Both the position numbers and the translations under genes were made by a program. A DNA stretch of 32,521 nt, taken from contig JAADCV010000093.1 in assembly GCA_013154235.1 (NCBI GenBank), forward strand, positions 1 through 32,521, read 5' to 3'. A model generated the notes under the pieces. The model did not search any database. It was given only the letters and a program-made list of their open reading frames with translations, and had not been told where the DNA came from. Shown in pieces: positions 1 through 7,294 of this stretch. The DNA is from Thermoproteota archaeon (lineage in GTDB: Archaea > Thermoproteota > Thermoprotei_A > Sulfolobales > Ignisphaeraceae). How positions within the stretch are numbered: position 1 is the first letter of the stretch; every line of letters begins with the position of its first letter.

Positions 1-802
1 ACGCTTGGTAGATCTCTATCTGGACGAACTCTGGGTAGTGCTGAGCATCGATATCCTCGTTGCGGAAGCACACCGCTATCTCGTAAACCCTAAAGAGGTT
101 AGCGACCACCGCCCTCTTCAGGTAGGTCTCTGGAGCTATGCTGAGGTACACAACCCTATCGTCTAGAGCATACATCTTCGTAACGAAGGGCCTAGCTAGA
201 GCCCCTCCGTAGATAGGCTGGAGCTTCGGCGTATGTATCTCCACGAACCCCATCGAGTCCAGGTAGTCCCTAAACGCCTTCTCCATCCTGTACATAGCCA
301 CTATAGCCCGCCTAACCTCGGGGTTCATCATCATGTCGAGGTAGCGCATCCTGTACCTCTTATCAGCATCAACAAGACCGTGCCACTTCTCGGGATACTC
401 CCTCCAAGCGATGGAGAGAACCCTAAGCTCCTCGACTAGAAGCGATAGCTCGCCCCTAAGGGTTCGCGTCGGCTTACCCCACACACCAACTATGTCCCCA
501 ACGTTCAGCAGCTCGACGATCCTCCACCTATCCGGGCCCAGAACATCGTGCTTCAGAACGAGCTGTATAGTGTCGTAGCCGTCGTGGAGAACAGCGAACA
601 CTATCTTACCGTGCCTGCGAATAGCCATAAGCCTACCGGCTAGCGCGTACCTATCGTCAGCAACCTCCCCCTTTCCTAGATACGAGTACTTCTCCTTGAT
701 GAAGCTGGAGGTTGCCGTAATCTGAAAACGGTATTCAGTTAGGTAAGGGTCGATCCCTAGCTCGATGAATCTCCATATCCTGTGCCTAGACCCCTCGCTC
801 AA
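1..802 (-). CDS. lysS: Lysyl-tRNA synthetase, class II (5' part, truncated by window edge)
   Basis: Charges tRNA-Lys with lysine in the cytoplasm. Only about the first 267 residues are in the window; the family is usually near 500. The reading shows an N-terminal OB-fold anticodon-binding region, then the class II core with the segment DADKRYRMRYLDMM, a family-typical stretch reading IHTPKLQP..GGALARPF, and the motif 2 stretch FRNED near residue 255. No ATG exists at the front. I chose the TTG at 802, since the reading LSEGSRHRIWRF continues into the domain; an in-frame TTG at 811 is an alternative. It follows csa3 on the same strand by 37 bp, and that gap holds a hairpin. The family call is secure; the exact start is not. 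Confidence 0.9.
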   Translation of the reverse strand, partial: MSEGSRHRIWRFIELGIDPYLTEYRFQITATSSFIKEKYSYLGKGEVADDRYALAGRLMAIRRHGKIVFAVLHDGYDTIQLVLKHDVLGPDRWRIVELLNVGDIVGVWGKPTRTLRGELSLLVEELRVLSIAWREYPEKWHGLVDADKRYRMRYLDMMMNPEVRRAIVAMYRMEKAFRDYLDSMGFVEIHTPKLQPIYGGALARPFVTKMYALDDRVVYLSIAPETYLKRAVVANLFRVYEIAVCFRNEDIDAQHYPEFVQIEIYQA

Positions 803-803
803 G

Positions 804-827
804 CCCCACAACCTTGGTGGTGTGGGG
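804..827. other. Hairpin between csa3 and lysS
   Basis: Inverted repeat CCCCACA (804-810) and TGTGGGG (821-827) with a 10-nt loop lies in the 37-bp gap between the csa3 stop and the lysS start. On the minus strand it would fold in the transcript just ahead of lysS. It could be an attenuator, a partial terminator or a chance GC-rich stem; there is no T-run after it. Confidence 0.35.
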
Positions 828-839
828 AGGGGTCCTTAA

Positions 840-1514
840 TCAGCTTGCGCTCTCCCTAGGGATGCCCTTGGTTATCAGCGCGTAGACGAACCTACCTACC
901 TCCGTAGGCTCGTAGGTGTACTCCCTCTTCGACAGTAGCCCAGCATCGACTAGCCTCTCGAGCGCTTTCCAAGCTGTTGATCTAGCTACCCCTAGCTCTG
1001 TAGCTACATCACCTAGGTTAGCAGAGCCCTTCTCCACAACGTACTCCAGAACCCTAGACTCGACATCGCTTAGCCTCAGCTCCAGAGGTATCCACGCTGG
1101 GAACTTTATCCCGTCCTTACCCGTCTCGAGATCGACCACGATATCGACCTTCTTCTTCTCGTTGGGCGGCAGAGTGAAGACAGCTATCAGCGTCTCGACG
1201 ACTAGAGCCCTCATTCCCCCGCCTAGAGACACGACCGCGCGACCGTACTTCTGCACGCAGTCGTACACAACCCTCCTAATGTCAGCAACAGCATCGTTGA
1301 ACGACTCTATAGGCACCTCCATCAGGCTAACATCGTTTACTCCAGCCATCGAGGCCAGCTTCTTAACCTCGTCGAAAGCCCTCTGAGTCCTCTCGTCTAT
1401 CCCGCCCGTGGGGACGAGCAGAATCACGCGCTTCACGCCACCAAAACCTATTCTTAGAATAGACCTAACTATGTGCCTCTCATCGAAGCCCAGAGTGGCC
1501 ACAATCGCAGTCAT
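840..1514 (-). CDS. csa3: Csa3-type CARF-wHTH transcriptional regulator
   Basis: DNA-binding regulator of the Csa3 family, which in crenarchaea controls CRISPR adaptation and interference genes. Residues 1 to about 135 form a Rossmann-like CARF domain, with MTAIVATLGFDERHI at the start and the ligand-loop motif LGGGMRALVVE at 97-107. Residues about 148-212 form a winged helix (LGVARSTAWKALERLVDAGL). In this family the CARF domain senses cyclic oligoadenylate, cA4 in characterised members. Length (224 aa) is typical. ATG start; a TATA-like element at 1549-1558 predicts transcription start about 13 nt upstream. No cas gene or CRISPR array occurs in the window, and the next gene downstream is lysS, so this copy is an orphan here. 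Confidence 0.9.
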   Translation of the reverse strand: MTAIVATLGFDERHIVRSILRIGFGGVKRVILLVPTGGIDERTQRAFDEVKKLASMAGVNDVSLMEVPIESFNDAVADIRRVVYDCVQKYGRAVVSLGGGMRALVVETLIAVFTLPPNEKKKVDIVVDLETGKDGIKFPAWIPLELRLSDVESRVLEYVVEKGSANLGDVATELGVARSTAWKALERLVDAGLLSKREYTYEPTEVGRFVYALITKGIPRESAS

Positions 1515-1823
1515 CTCCGGAACACCCTAACACTACACAGATAGACAGATTAAAAATCGTTTAGGAGAGCCCGCGGGCCCGGTCTAAACGATGTGCGTAG
1601 CCCGGAACTCCTCTAGCACTTAGCCCCAGCCTCCCAACACTCCTGAGCCGAAAGGCTCGCACCACCTATAGCGTATATGTGCACATCTCTGGAGCGAACC
1701 ATAGACTTGTACGTAACCAACAAGCGTTTCTAGGTGGAGGAAATGCCGGGAAGAAGAGGGGATGTGAACTGTGGACTTCTTCACGAGGATAGGGCTATGT
1801 ATAAAAAGCTGTTGTGAATGTAT
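1515..1823. other. 309-bp intergenic region with several palindromes
   Basis: No convincing gene. It holds the csa3 promoter; a GC palindrome GCCCGCGGGC near 1568; a 5-bp hairpin GAGCC-GAAA-GGCTC with a GNRA tetraloop at 1645-1658; a perfect 10-bp palindrome ATGTGCACAT at 1677-1686; an inverted repeat GTGAA(N11)TTCAC at 1764-1784; and a strong TATA-like run TATAAAAAG at 1800-1808, which read on the minus strand is CTTTTTATA. A 24-codon plus-strand frame (1743-1817) follows AGGTGGAGG but has no recognisable product. An unrecognised structured RNA or regulator sites for Csa3 are both possible. Confidence 0.4.
1549..1558 (-). promoter_or_regulatory. TATA-like element of csa3
   Basis: On the minus strand this reads GATTTTTAAT, centred about 40 bp upstream of the csa3 ATG. 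With the usual 25-27 bp TATA-to-start distance, transcription would begin near 1527. Confidence 0.45.
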
Positions 1824-2012
1824 CTAACCCACGTCGTCTGGAACCAGTCTCTGAAGCCTTAGGTGCTTGATCATCCTAAGCGCCTTCTCCACAGCCTCCT
1901 CAACGCTATCCGCAACAACATTGAAGACTATGTTCGTTCCAGCAAGCCTCAGCCTAATCCTCTTCTCCGGAAACCCCTCATACCTATACACATCTATAAC
2001 CTCGAGAACCAC
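1824..2012 (-). CDS. Small hypothetical protein (62 aa)
   Basis: Not recognised. It begins MVLEVIDVYRYEGFPEKRI and alternates strands with one amphipathic helix (DSVEEAVEKALRMIKH), so a compact alpha/beta domain is likely. GTG at 2012 is the only usable start, because an in-frame TAG lies seven codons upstream. Codon use matches its neighbours, which supports a real gene. The C/D-like element at 2068-2130 lies directly upstream on the same strand. Function unknown. Confidence 0.6.
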   Translation of the reverse strand: MVLEVIDVYRYEGFPEKRIRLRLAGTNIVFNVVADSVEEAVEKALRMIKHLRLQRLVPDDVG

Positions 2013-2067
2013 CTTCTTGCCCGTGGCTAACCCCTAGACTAGTCTAGTCCTCGCGGAGCTGAAAACG

Positions 2068-2130
2068 CTAGGCTCCGAATCGGGATGGCTCATCACCCCT
2101 CAGCCGGACCCAAATCTCTTCACAGCCTAG
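2068..2130 (-). ncRNA. Possible C/D box sRNA with long terminal stem (weak)
   Basis: On the minus strand: terminal stem CTAGGCT; C-like box GTGAAGA (2117-2123); guide of 13 nt; perfect D' box CTGA (2100-2103); 3-nt spacer; perfect C' box GTGATGA (2090-2096); guide of 12 nt; D-like CGGA (2074-2077); then AGCCTAG, which pairs with the opening stem (2068-2074 with 2124-2130). Box spacing matches the five plus-strand sRNAs. The terminal C and D boxes each deviate by one base, which is unusual because terminal boxes are normally the better conserved pair. Confidence 0.35.
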
Positions 2131-2164
2131 AACGTATTAGCCAAGCACCGCACCATCTACTTGG

Positions 2165-3406
2165 GTGCTAGCGCTGAAGATAGTGCGCGCCGCCTCCCTA
2201 TTTCTACTCGCCGCCGCTCTCTCAATGCTTATCCCTATCCAGATCCCCGCTGCCGCCCAGAGCCCCTCGGGAATAGCAGTCCCCATCGTCTGCAGGTCGT
2301 ACTACTTCTTCGAGATCGTGAAAGTCGTCAACGGGTCCCCCGTCGTGAAGAAGCTGCAGGTGGATGTCCCGGTAAACGTGTCTCTAGGAAACATCGAGCA
2401 GAGATCCTACGTGGTGATGAGCAGCGGGGTCTCGAAGGGTTGGATAGTCAACGTGTCTAGGCCGGGGCTCAGCTACGTCGTTGCTCTCGTGAGGGTGTGC
2501 TACCCTAACACGACGTGGATGATTCACCTCGTTAGGGCGTTTCTAGAGATCCCAAACCTGTACAAGAACTACAGCGTGCCAACCAAAATCCTTCGGGAGT
2601 ACGTTGGTAAGCCCGAGCCAGTGATACTCAACGTCTCCTCAGCCTTCGTCGCGTGGCTGCGTAACTCAAGCATACCCTTCTGGGATCTGAGCATCGGTGG
2701 GCTAGCGTATCGCGCAGCGCTATTCATCTACTGGATATACATCAAGTACAGCCCTTCAGCCATACCCCACAGCGTAGAGCAGACAGTTAGAACGCGGAGA
2801 GGGGACTGCGACGACATGTCGCGGGTTCTAACCGAGCTCCTGTGGTACTACGACATACCCGCGCTCATGCTCTACGGATACGTGCTGCTTAACCTTAGCA
2901 AGCCCTTTGCTGGGAGCCTAGGCGGCGTAACTTTCGTGATGCCGGACACCGGCCCGCACGCGTTCGTCGTAGCGTACATACCTCCCTTCGGCTGGCTCTC
3001 CCTCGACCTTCTAGCCGGTAGCTACATAGTCTACCCATTCATAATCGTTGAGGTTACGAACAACACACGGGTATCTAAGGAGGAGGTTAGGGAGTTCATC
3101 GAGCTCTGCTCAACCATGAGGGGGACCGAGATCGCGTTCGCGCTACCCAGCAGCGCTATAGAGAGGGTCTCTGAAGAAACCGGGATCCCAACCCTAGAGG
3201 TTCTGAGAATGCTCGTGAGGTTCGCGTCTAGCTACAGAAGCCCCGAGAACCTATCGATAGGCGTGATAAGGAGCTACCTCAATAGGTTGGCTGCGCTCTT
3301 TCTCAACACTGTGTATAGGTTGGTGATGCTCTTCGGAGAACCCTACCCCGGGTTCATAGCCGTAGCTAGGTGGAGGTGCGGAGCCGAGGTCCACCTACCT
3401 ACATAG
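2165..3406 (+). CDS. Secreted transglutaminase-like protein
   Basis: Extracytoplasmic protein with a transglutaminase-like cysteine-protease fold. A signal peptide or membrane anchor spans residues about 5-32 (hydrophobic, ending PAAAQ). The catalytic triad is visible: Cys215 in RRGDCDDMSRVLTELL, His265 in GPHAFVVAY and Asp281 in WLSLDLL. Several N-x-S/T sequons agree with an exported glycoprotein. No C-terminal membrane segment is seen. Start is GTG at 2165 (LALKIVRAASLFLLAA). The 3' end overlaps convergent pstB by 8 bp. In archaea such proteins are thought to act as peptidases or amidases rather than cross-linkers; the substrate is unknown. Confidence 0.75.
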   Translation: MLALKIVRAASLFLLAAALSMLIPIQIPAAAQSPSGIAVPIVCRSYYFFEIVKVVNGSPVVKKLQVDVPVNVSLGNIEQRSYVVMSSGVSKGWIVNVSRPGLSYVVALVRVCYPNTTWMIHLVRAFLEIPNLYKNYSVPTKILREYVGKPEPVILNVSSAFVAWLRNSSIPFWDLSIGGLAYRAALFIYWIYIKYSPSAIPHSVEQTVRTRRGDCDDMSRVLTELLWYYDIPALMLYGYVLLNLSKPFAGSLGGVTFVMPDTGPHAFVVAYIPPFGWLSLDLLAGSYIVYPFIIVEVTNNTRVSKEEVREFIELCSTMRGTEIAFALPSSAIERVSEETGIPTLEVLRMLVRFASSYRSPENLSIGVIRSYLNRLAALFLNTVYRLVMLFGEPYPGFIAVARWRCGAEVHLPT

Positions 3407-4211
3407 CGCCGCTCAGCAAGCTTCTCGTAACCTCGTGCCTCGGGCTCTCGATAACTTCTCTAGCTGGACCCTCCTCAACTATCAGCCCCCTGTAGACAAC
3501 CACTAGGTAGTCAGCTATCCTAGCAGCCTGGTGAGGTGAGTGCGTTACGAAGACTACGGAGACCCCCTCCTCCCTAACGAGAGCCTTAATCGACTCCTCT
3601 ATCTTCTTGGAGTTCTCGGGATCTATGTTGGCTGTTGGCTCGTCTAGCAGGAGGAGCCTTGGCTTCATGGCTAGCGCCCTAGCTAGGCACAGCCTCTGCT
3701 GCTGACCACCGCTTAGCCTAGAGGGCGGGTCTCCAAGCCTATCCCTAACCTCGTCCCATAGCATAGCCCTCTCTAGAGCCCACCTAACAACCTCGTCTAG
3801 CTCCCTCCTACCCCTAGCTACCCCAGCGATCTTAGCTGCTATAGCAACGTTTTCGTATATGCTCATGTGGGGGAAGGGGTTAGGGATCTGGAAAACCATG
3901 CCGACCCTCTTCCTAAGCTCGTAGGGATCAACGCTACGCACATCAACCCCAAACACCCTCACCACACCATCGACGCGGGCCTCTGGAACGAGATCTATCA
4001 TCCTGTTTATGCATCTGAGCAGCGTGCTCTTACCGCTTCCTGAAGGGCCTAGAACAACGGTTACGCCCCTAGGGGGAATCGTTGCGCTAACACCCTTCAG
4101 TATCTCGCTACCCCCGATCCACACGCGGAGCCCGCGGATCTCTACAGCTGGCTTGCTCTCGTCGAAGCCTAGCTCCCTAGCGAGTACAGCTACCTGCCTA
4201 GCTCTAACCAT
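3399..4211 (-). CDS. pstB: Phosphate ABC transporter ATP-binding protein PstB
   Basis: ATPase subunit that drives the Pst phosphate importer at the membrane. Walker A GPSGSGKST is at 55-63, with INRMIDLVPEARVDG following as in PstB. Q-loop is FQIPNPFP (Gln108), signature LSGGQQQRL at 166-174, Walker B LLLLDEP at 186-192 and the H-loop His near 224. Length 270 aa is normal for the family. ATG start. It is divergent from the PhoU-like gene, sharing a 120-bp region with one TATA-like element. No pstS, pstC or pstA is in the window, so the permease must be encoded elsewhere, or this ATPase serves another importer. Confidence 0.85.
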   Translation of the reverse strand: MVRARQVAVLARELGFDESKPAVEIRGLRVWIGGSEILKGVSATIPPRGVTVVLGPSGSGKSTLLRCINRMIDLVPEARVDGVVRVFGVDVRSVDPYELRKRVGMVFQIPNPFPHMSIYENVAIAAKIAGVARGRRELDEVVRWALERAMLWDEVRDRLGDPPSRLSGGQQQRLCLARALAMKPRLLLLDEPTANIDPENSKKIEESIKALVREEGVSVVFVTHSPHQAARIADYLVVVYRGLIVEEGPAREVIESPRHEVTRSLLSGAM

Positions 4212-4269
4212 TCGCAGCCCCGTGATAGGTACTCACAGCACTAACCTCTTTGAACTGCACCAACGTTAG

Positions 4270-4276
4270 TATATAT
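4270..4276. promoter_or_regulatory. Shared TATA-like element between pstB and phoU
   Basis: TATATAT at 4270-4276 is the only clear TATA-like element in the 120-bp divergent gap. Read to the right it predicts a start near 4299, about 33 nt before phoU. Read to the left it predicts a start near 4247, about 36 nt before pstB. It may serve both genes. Confidence 0.4.
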
Positions 4277-4331
4277 CGGAGTGAAGAGCACTAGAGTGTC
4301 TCGGTACAGCTCTATAGGGGGCTCGTAGCCT

Positions 4332-5333
4332 ATGGAGCTCAGGTACAGGAGGAGAGTCCAGCTCGTAGGGGGATCAACGCTAACCGTGTCCATACCCAAG
4401 GAGTGGGCTAGGAGAGCGGGAGTGGAGCCAGGTACGGAGCTAGTTCTGGAGGTTCTTCCCGACGGCTCGCTCAGAATCATACCTCCGGGCAGAGCTGTTG
4501 AGCGTGGCGAGGATCTAGCTGTGGTTAAGGTGGGTAGGGATCGTGATGTGAACACCGTTGTGAGGGAGGTCATATCGTACTACCTAGCTGGCTACAAAGC
4601 CATAAAGATAGAGTTCGATACCGTTGACGAGAGCTTCGTGCAGAGGGTCATCGCGCTGGTACAGAGCACGGTTATGGGTCTCGAGGTTCTAGACGAGGAT
4701 AGGTCCTCTGTAACACTCCACAGCGTGATAGACACCGAGTTCATGGATACGTGGAGCGCCGTGAAGAGGCTTATGAGAGTAGCTGCCTCGATGCTCGACG
4801 ACCTCCTCAGGGCTATGGGGAGCTACGATAGGAAGCTTCTCGAGAACATCGTTAGGAGGGACAACCTCGTGGATAAGCTCTACCTACTCGTCGTTAAGCA
4901 GATAACGAAGTCCTTGCTAGGGCTAGACACCTCGAGCCCGATAACTCCCCCAGAAGCTATACACGTGGTTATGGCTGCTAAGAGCGTTGAGAGGGTCGCT
5001 GACCACGCAACGGGAATGGCTAAGGCTCTGCTAGAGGTGGGATCATCACCCTCGATACCTAGCGAGTACCTAGAGATACTGAATAGGGCTCTAGAGGTCT
5101 TCAGAACCTCGTGCAGGTCGCTAGCCGAGATGAATCGGCAGCTAGCTATGGAGGTAGCTAAGATGGTTGACGAGCTGAAGAGGAGGGAGAAGGAGGTTAG
5201 GCAGAGGCTCGAGGTCTCCGACCCAACGCTAAGGATGCTGATGGAGGGCGTTAGGAGGGTGCTGGCCTACAGCATAGATATAGCTGAGGCAGTGCTAGAC
5301 ATAACAGCCCTTAGATCTAGGCTAGGGCGGTGA
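4332..5333 (+). CDS. phoU: PhoU-family phosphate regulator with N-terminal AbrB/SpoVT domain
   Basis: Phosphate-uptake regulator. Residues 1 to about 48 form a SpoVT/AbrB-type DNA-binding domain (QLVGGSTLTVSIPKEWA, then PDGSLRIIPPG). Residues about 120-330 carry two PhoU helical bundles (DNLVDKLYLLVVKQI, AAKSVERVADHATGMAKALL), whose acidic residues normally bind metal clusters. The AbrB-PhoU architecture is common in archaea and suggests direct DNA binding, plausibly at the divergent pstB promoter. ATG start. The UGA stop (5331-5333) lies inside the C box of the sRNA at 5326-5383. Confidence 0.85.
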   Translation: MELRYRRRVQLVGGSTLTVSIPKEWARRAGVEPGTELVLEVLPDGSLRIIPPGRAVERGEDLAVVKVGRDRDVNTVVREVISYYLAGYKAIKIEFDTVDESFVQRVIALVQSTVMGLEVLDEDRSSVTLHSVIDTEFMDTWSAVKRLMRVAASMLDDLLRAMGSYDRKLLENIVRRDNLVDKLYLLVVKQITKSLLGLDTSSPITPPEAIHVVMAAKSVERVADHATGMAKALLEVGSSPSIPSEYLEILNRALEVFRTSCRSLAEMNRQLAMEVAKMVDELKRREKEVRQRLEVSDPTLRMLMEGVRRVLAYSIDIAEAVLDITALRSRLGR

Positions 5334-5383
5334 TGAAACCTCTCCGCAGGTGACCTATGATCGGTTAGAGGATGGCTGAGCCG
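5326..5383 (+). ncRNA. C/D box sRNA candidate (overlaps phoU stop codon)
   Basis: C box GTGATGA 5330-5336; 13-nt guide 5337-5349; degenerate D' GTGA 5350-5353; 3-nt spacer; degenerate C' ATGATCG 5357-5363; 12-nt guide GTTAGAGGATGG 5364-5375; D box CTGA 5376-5379. Flanking GGC and GCC can form the terminal stem. The D guide is complementary to CCATCCTCTAAC, which resembles a conserved domain I stretch of 23S rRNA (CCATCCTCcAAGGCTAAATA in E. coli, recalled from memory). The five-nucleotide rule would place methylation on the last C of CCAUC. The phoU stop is part of the C box, and the radical SAM gene ends inside the element on the other strand. Confidence 0.7.
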
Positions 5384-6377
5384 AGAAGGGGCAGAGGGGA
5401 TCACCTCGGTCAAGCTCTCCGTAATCTAGGAAGCTCCTAGCGAAGCACCCACCACCGCACGAACCTAGGTACCTACAGGACGCGCATGCCTGAGGAATGG
5501 AGAGAGCTCTCCTAACAACATCGCTAGACACGTACCTCCTCCAAGCCTCCTCAACACCCTGGGCACGCGCATCGCTAACAGCAACTCCAGTAACGTCGCA
5601 GAGCAGAAGCTTTGCGCTAGGAGATAGGTCTACAACCCACCTACCTCTACACGTAGATGGTCTAAGACCCTTGCCGACGAGATGAGCGAAGGGCGTGCAC
5701 CAGCAGTCAACGACGATTCCCAGCTCCTGCGCAACCTCGCTAACGCTCCTAAGAGCTTTCACAAAGGTCTCCCTATCTACATGCACACCGCTGAGCCTAG
5801 CCCTACCGCAGTTCATAGCTGGTATCAGCGATATGGAGCTAGGCTCGAGCTTCTCTATAGCGAACCTAATCACCTGAGCTACCCTCACCGCATTCAGTCT
5901 AGAGACCGTTACGTTCACATGGATGTAGCTGAACCTCTCCCTAGCCCTTCGATACCCATCTAGGAACCTGCTCCACGATCCCGAGCCCCTTATAGCCTCG
6001 TAGAGCTCTCTAGAATCGCCGTCTAGGCTTGTGTACAGCGCGTCAACAACCCTAGGACCCTCCTCGAGGAACTCTTTGGGGATCCTAACGCAGCTAGTGA
6101 ACATCGTTACCTCTAGCCCTAGATCCTTAGCGAACCTAGCTAGCTCTAGGTAGTCCCTAGCTCTAACCGCTACTGGATCCCCACCCGTTAAATGAAGATA
6201 GGTAGCCCCGAGCTCAGCAAATCCCTTCACAATCCCCTTAGCTTCCTCTACACCAAGCTCCTCCTCCCCGAGATACGTAGCTGCGTAGCAGTGAACGCAG
6301 CTGAGGACGCATCTAGCGGTCACTATCCATATAACGCCCTCCGGCTTCACCAAGGAGCTGCACCTAGGCGCTACCAA
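5355..6377 (-). CDS. Radical SAM / SPASM-domain enzyme
   Basis: Iron-sulfur enzyme that makes a 5'-deoxyadenosyl radical; product unknown. The SAM-binding cluster motif CVLSCVHC (CX3CX2C) is at residues 23-30, followed by the GGDP element (LTGGDPVA). The C-terminal third has a SPASM-like Cys set (CRGRW, LLLCDVTG, CASCRYLGSCGGGCF, DPLCPF) for auxiliary clusters. The pattern resembles the archaeal NirJ/AhbC/AhbD and peptide-maturase group, but nothing in the context picks one. TTG at 6377 is the only suitable start; the reading further upstream offers none. It converges on phoU, and its 3' end overlaps the C/D sRNA at 5326-5383. Confidence 0.8.
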   Translation of the reverse strand: MVAPRCSSLVKPEGVIWIVTARCVLSCVHCYAATYLGEEELGVEEAKGIVKGFAELGATYLHLTGGDPVAVRARDYLELARFAKDLGLEVTMFTSCVRIPKEFLEEGPRVVDALYTSLDGDSRELYEAIRGSGSWSRFLDGYRRARERFSYIHVNVTVSRLNAVRVAQVIRFAIEKLEPSSISLIPAMNCGRARLSGVHVDRETFVKALRSVSEVAQELGIVVDCWCTPFAHLVGKGLRPSTCRGRWVVDLSPSAKLLLCDVTGVAVSDARAQGVEEAWRRYVSSDVVRRALSIPQACASCRYLGSCGGGCFARSFLDYGELDRGDPLCPFSAQPSSNRS

Positions 6378-6415
6378 TTCGCTTAGAGCTTGAAAAACCG
6401 TTCATACGCACCTAG

Positions 6416-7123
6416 CTACCCAGAGCCCTCTAGGCGCTTCCTAGCTGCGTACTCGAGTAGGCTCTGCCTAAACGCTCCCAAGCCACGGACTGTGGTAACG
6501 AACGCTACTAGAAACACTATAGCCTCTATCGCCTCGGTTGCTATGCTTTGGAAGAAGGCGTTGAGAAGGATTAGGAAGCCGAGGAGTATGGTGGAGGCAC
6601 CGCCTATCTTAAGCGAGGGAATGCTCCTCGTGTCGCCCATGGAGTACAGCGTTCCGCCTACAAAGAGGCTAGCTACAAACCCCACCGCCGCGCTAGACAA
6701 GCTGAAGAAGCTAGCTGCGCTCGCCGCGCTAGCAAGCGATTTGATCGAGGAGGAGTGCAGCGACGCTATGAGCGACGCATCTGCAGCCACCCCAAAGACA
6801 AGCGTTCCCGCTAGAACCTTCCACGTTATGCACCCGTAGCTCAGTACTATGCACAGCCTCCTAAAGCCGAGTATCTGGAGCAGCGACGAGGCTACCGCCA
6901 CGGCTACGGATGCTGCGGCTATTATCGTGAGGCCCCCAGCGGCGCCCCTCGCTGAAACACTTTGATAAGGATTCTGGACGAGGCTCGACGCCCATATGAT
7001 TGCTGCTATGGCTAGCGCGATTCCACCCACCAACCCGATGATATAGCCAGCTCGAACCATGGACACTCCTCTAGCAGCGTACTCTAGCTCTCTCACAAGC
7101 TCCTCCAAGGCAGCACCTAGCAA
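6416..7123 (-). CDS. Multispanning membrane protein, crenarchaeal type
   Basis: About five to six hydrophobic segments are visible: residues near 25-47, 63-86, 100-125, 135-158, 174-192 and 195-212. No catalytic motif is seen. Layout resembles crenarchaeal DUF973-type membrane proteins, but this is a loose match. The TTG at 7123 is supported by a TATA box 24-26 bp upstream (7143-7150), which implies a leaderless transcript starting on the first codon. The internal ATG at residue 22 would cut the first helix short. Function unknown. Confidence 0.6.
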   Translation of the reverse strand: MLGAALEELVRELEYAARGVSMVRAGYIIGLVGGIALAIAAIIWASSLVQNPYQSVSARGAAGGLTIIAAASVAVAVASSLLQILGFRRLCIVLSYGCITWKVLAGTLVFGVAADASLIASLHSSSIKSLASAASAASFFSLSSAAVGFVASLFVGGTLYSMGDTRSIPSLKIGGASTILLGFLILLNAFFQSIATEAIEAIVFLVAFVTTVRGLGAFRQSLLEYAARKRLEGSG

Positions 7124-7142
7124 GGATACATGTATCCAGGTC

Positions 7143-7150
7143 TATAAATA
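7143..7150 (-). promoter_or_regulatory. TATA box of the 6416-7123 membrane-protein gene
   Basis: On the minus strand this reads TATTTATA. Its centre is about 24 bp from the TTG start at 7123, so the mRNA is predicted to be leaderless. Confidence 0.6.
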
Positions 7151-7221
7151 GCTTGTCGTGAACCTGGAATAGAGTGAGCTTGAATAGCGGGTCCGGAAGG
7201 GGCGAAAGCTCCTCATCTATC

Positions 7222-7235
7222 AGCGTTGGAACGCT
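7222..7235. repeat. Inverted repeat AGCGTT-GG-AACGCT
   Basis: Perfect 6-bp inverted repeat with a 2-bp centre in the divergent region between the membrane-protein gene and the sRNA/transporter. It has the shape of a dimeric-regulator operator or a small hairpin. Confidence 0.3.
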
Positions 7236-7263
7236 TCTTCATCCCCGCGACCTAGATCCAAAC

Positions 7264-7272
7264 AGCTTTATT
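7264..7272 (+). promoter_or_regulatory. TATA box of the 7295-7356 sRNA
   Basis: GCTTTATTT lies about 28 bp before the predicted 5' end of the C/D box sRNA. It suggests the sRNA has its own promoter and may be co-transcribed with the transporter gene just downstream. Confidence 0.5.
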
Positions 7273-7294
7273 TCTGGCTTACTCACGACGCTCT

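Noticed and set aside
695-735. TTGATGA followed by CTGA on the strand opposite lysS
   Set aside because: The guide would be 19 nt, the C box is imperfect and no second box pair is present.
2161-2460. 99-codon frame overlapping the start of the transglutaminase gene
   Set aside because: Arg/Pro-rich shadow frame; the overlapping frame has a signal peptide and the catalytic domain.
7180-7245. Minus-strand C/D-like pattern (GGGATGA, CTGA, TAGATGA)
   Set aside because: The guides are too long, there is no spacer between D' and C', and the terminal D box is missing.
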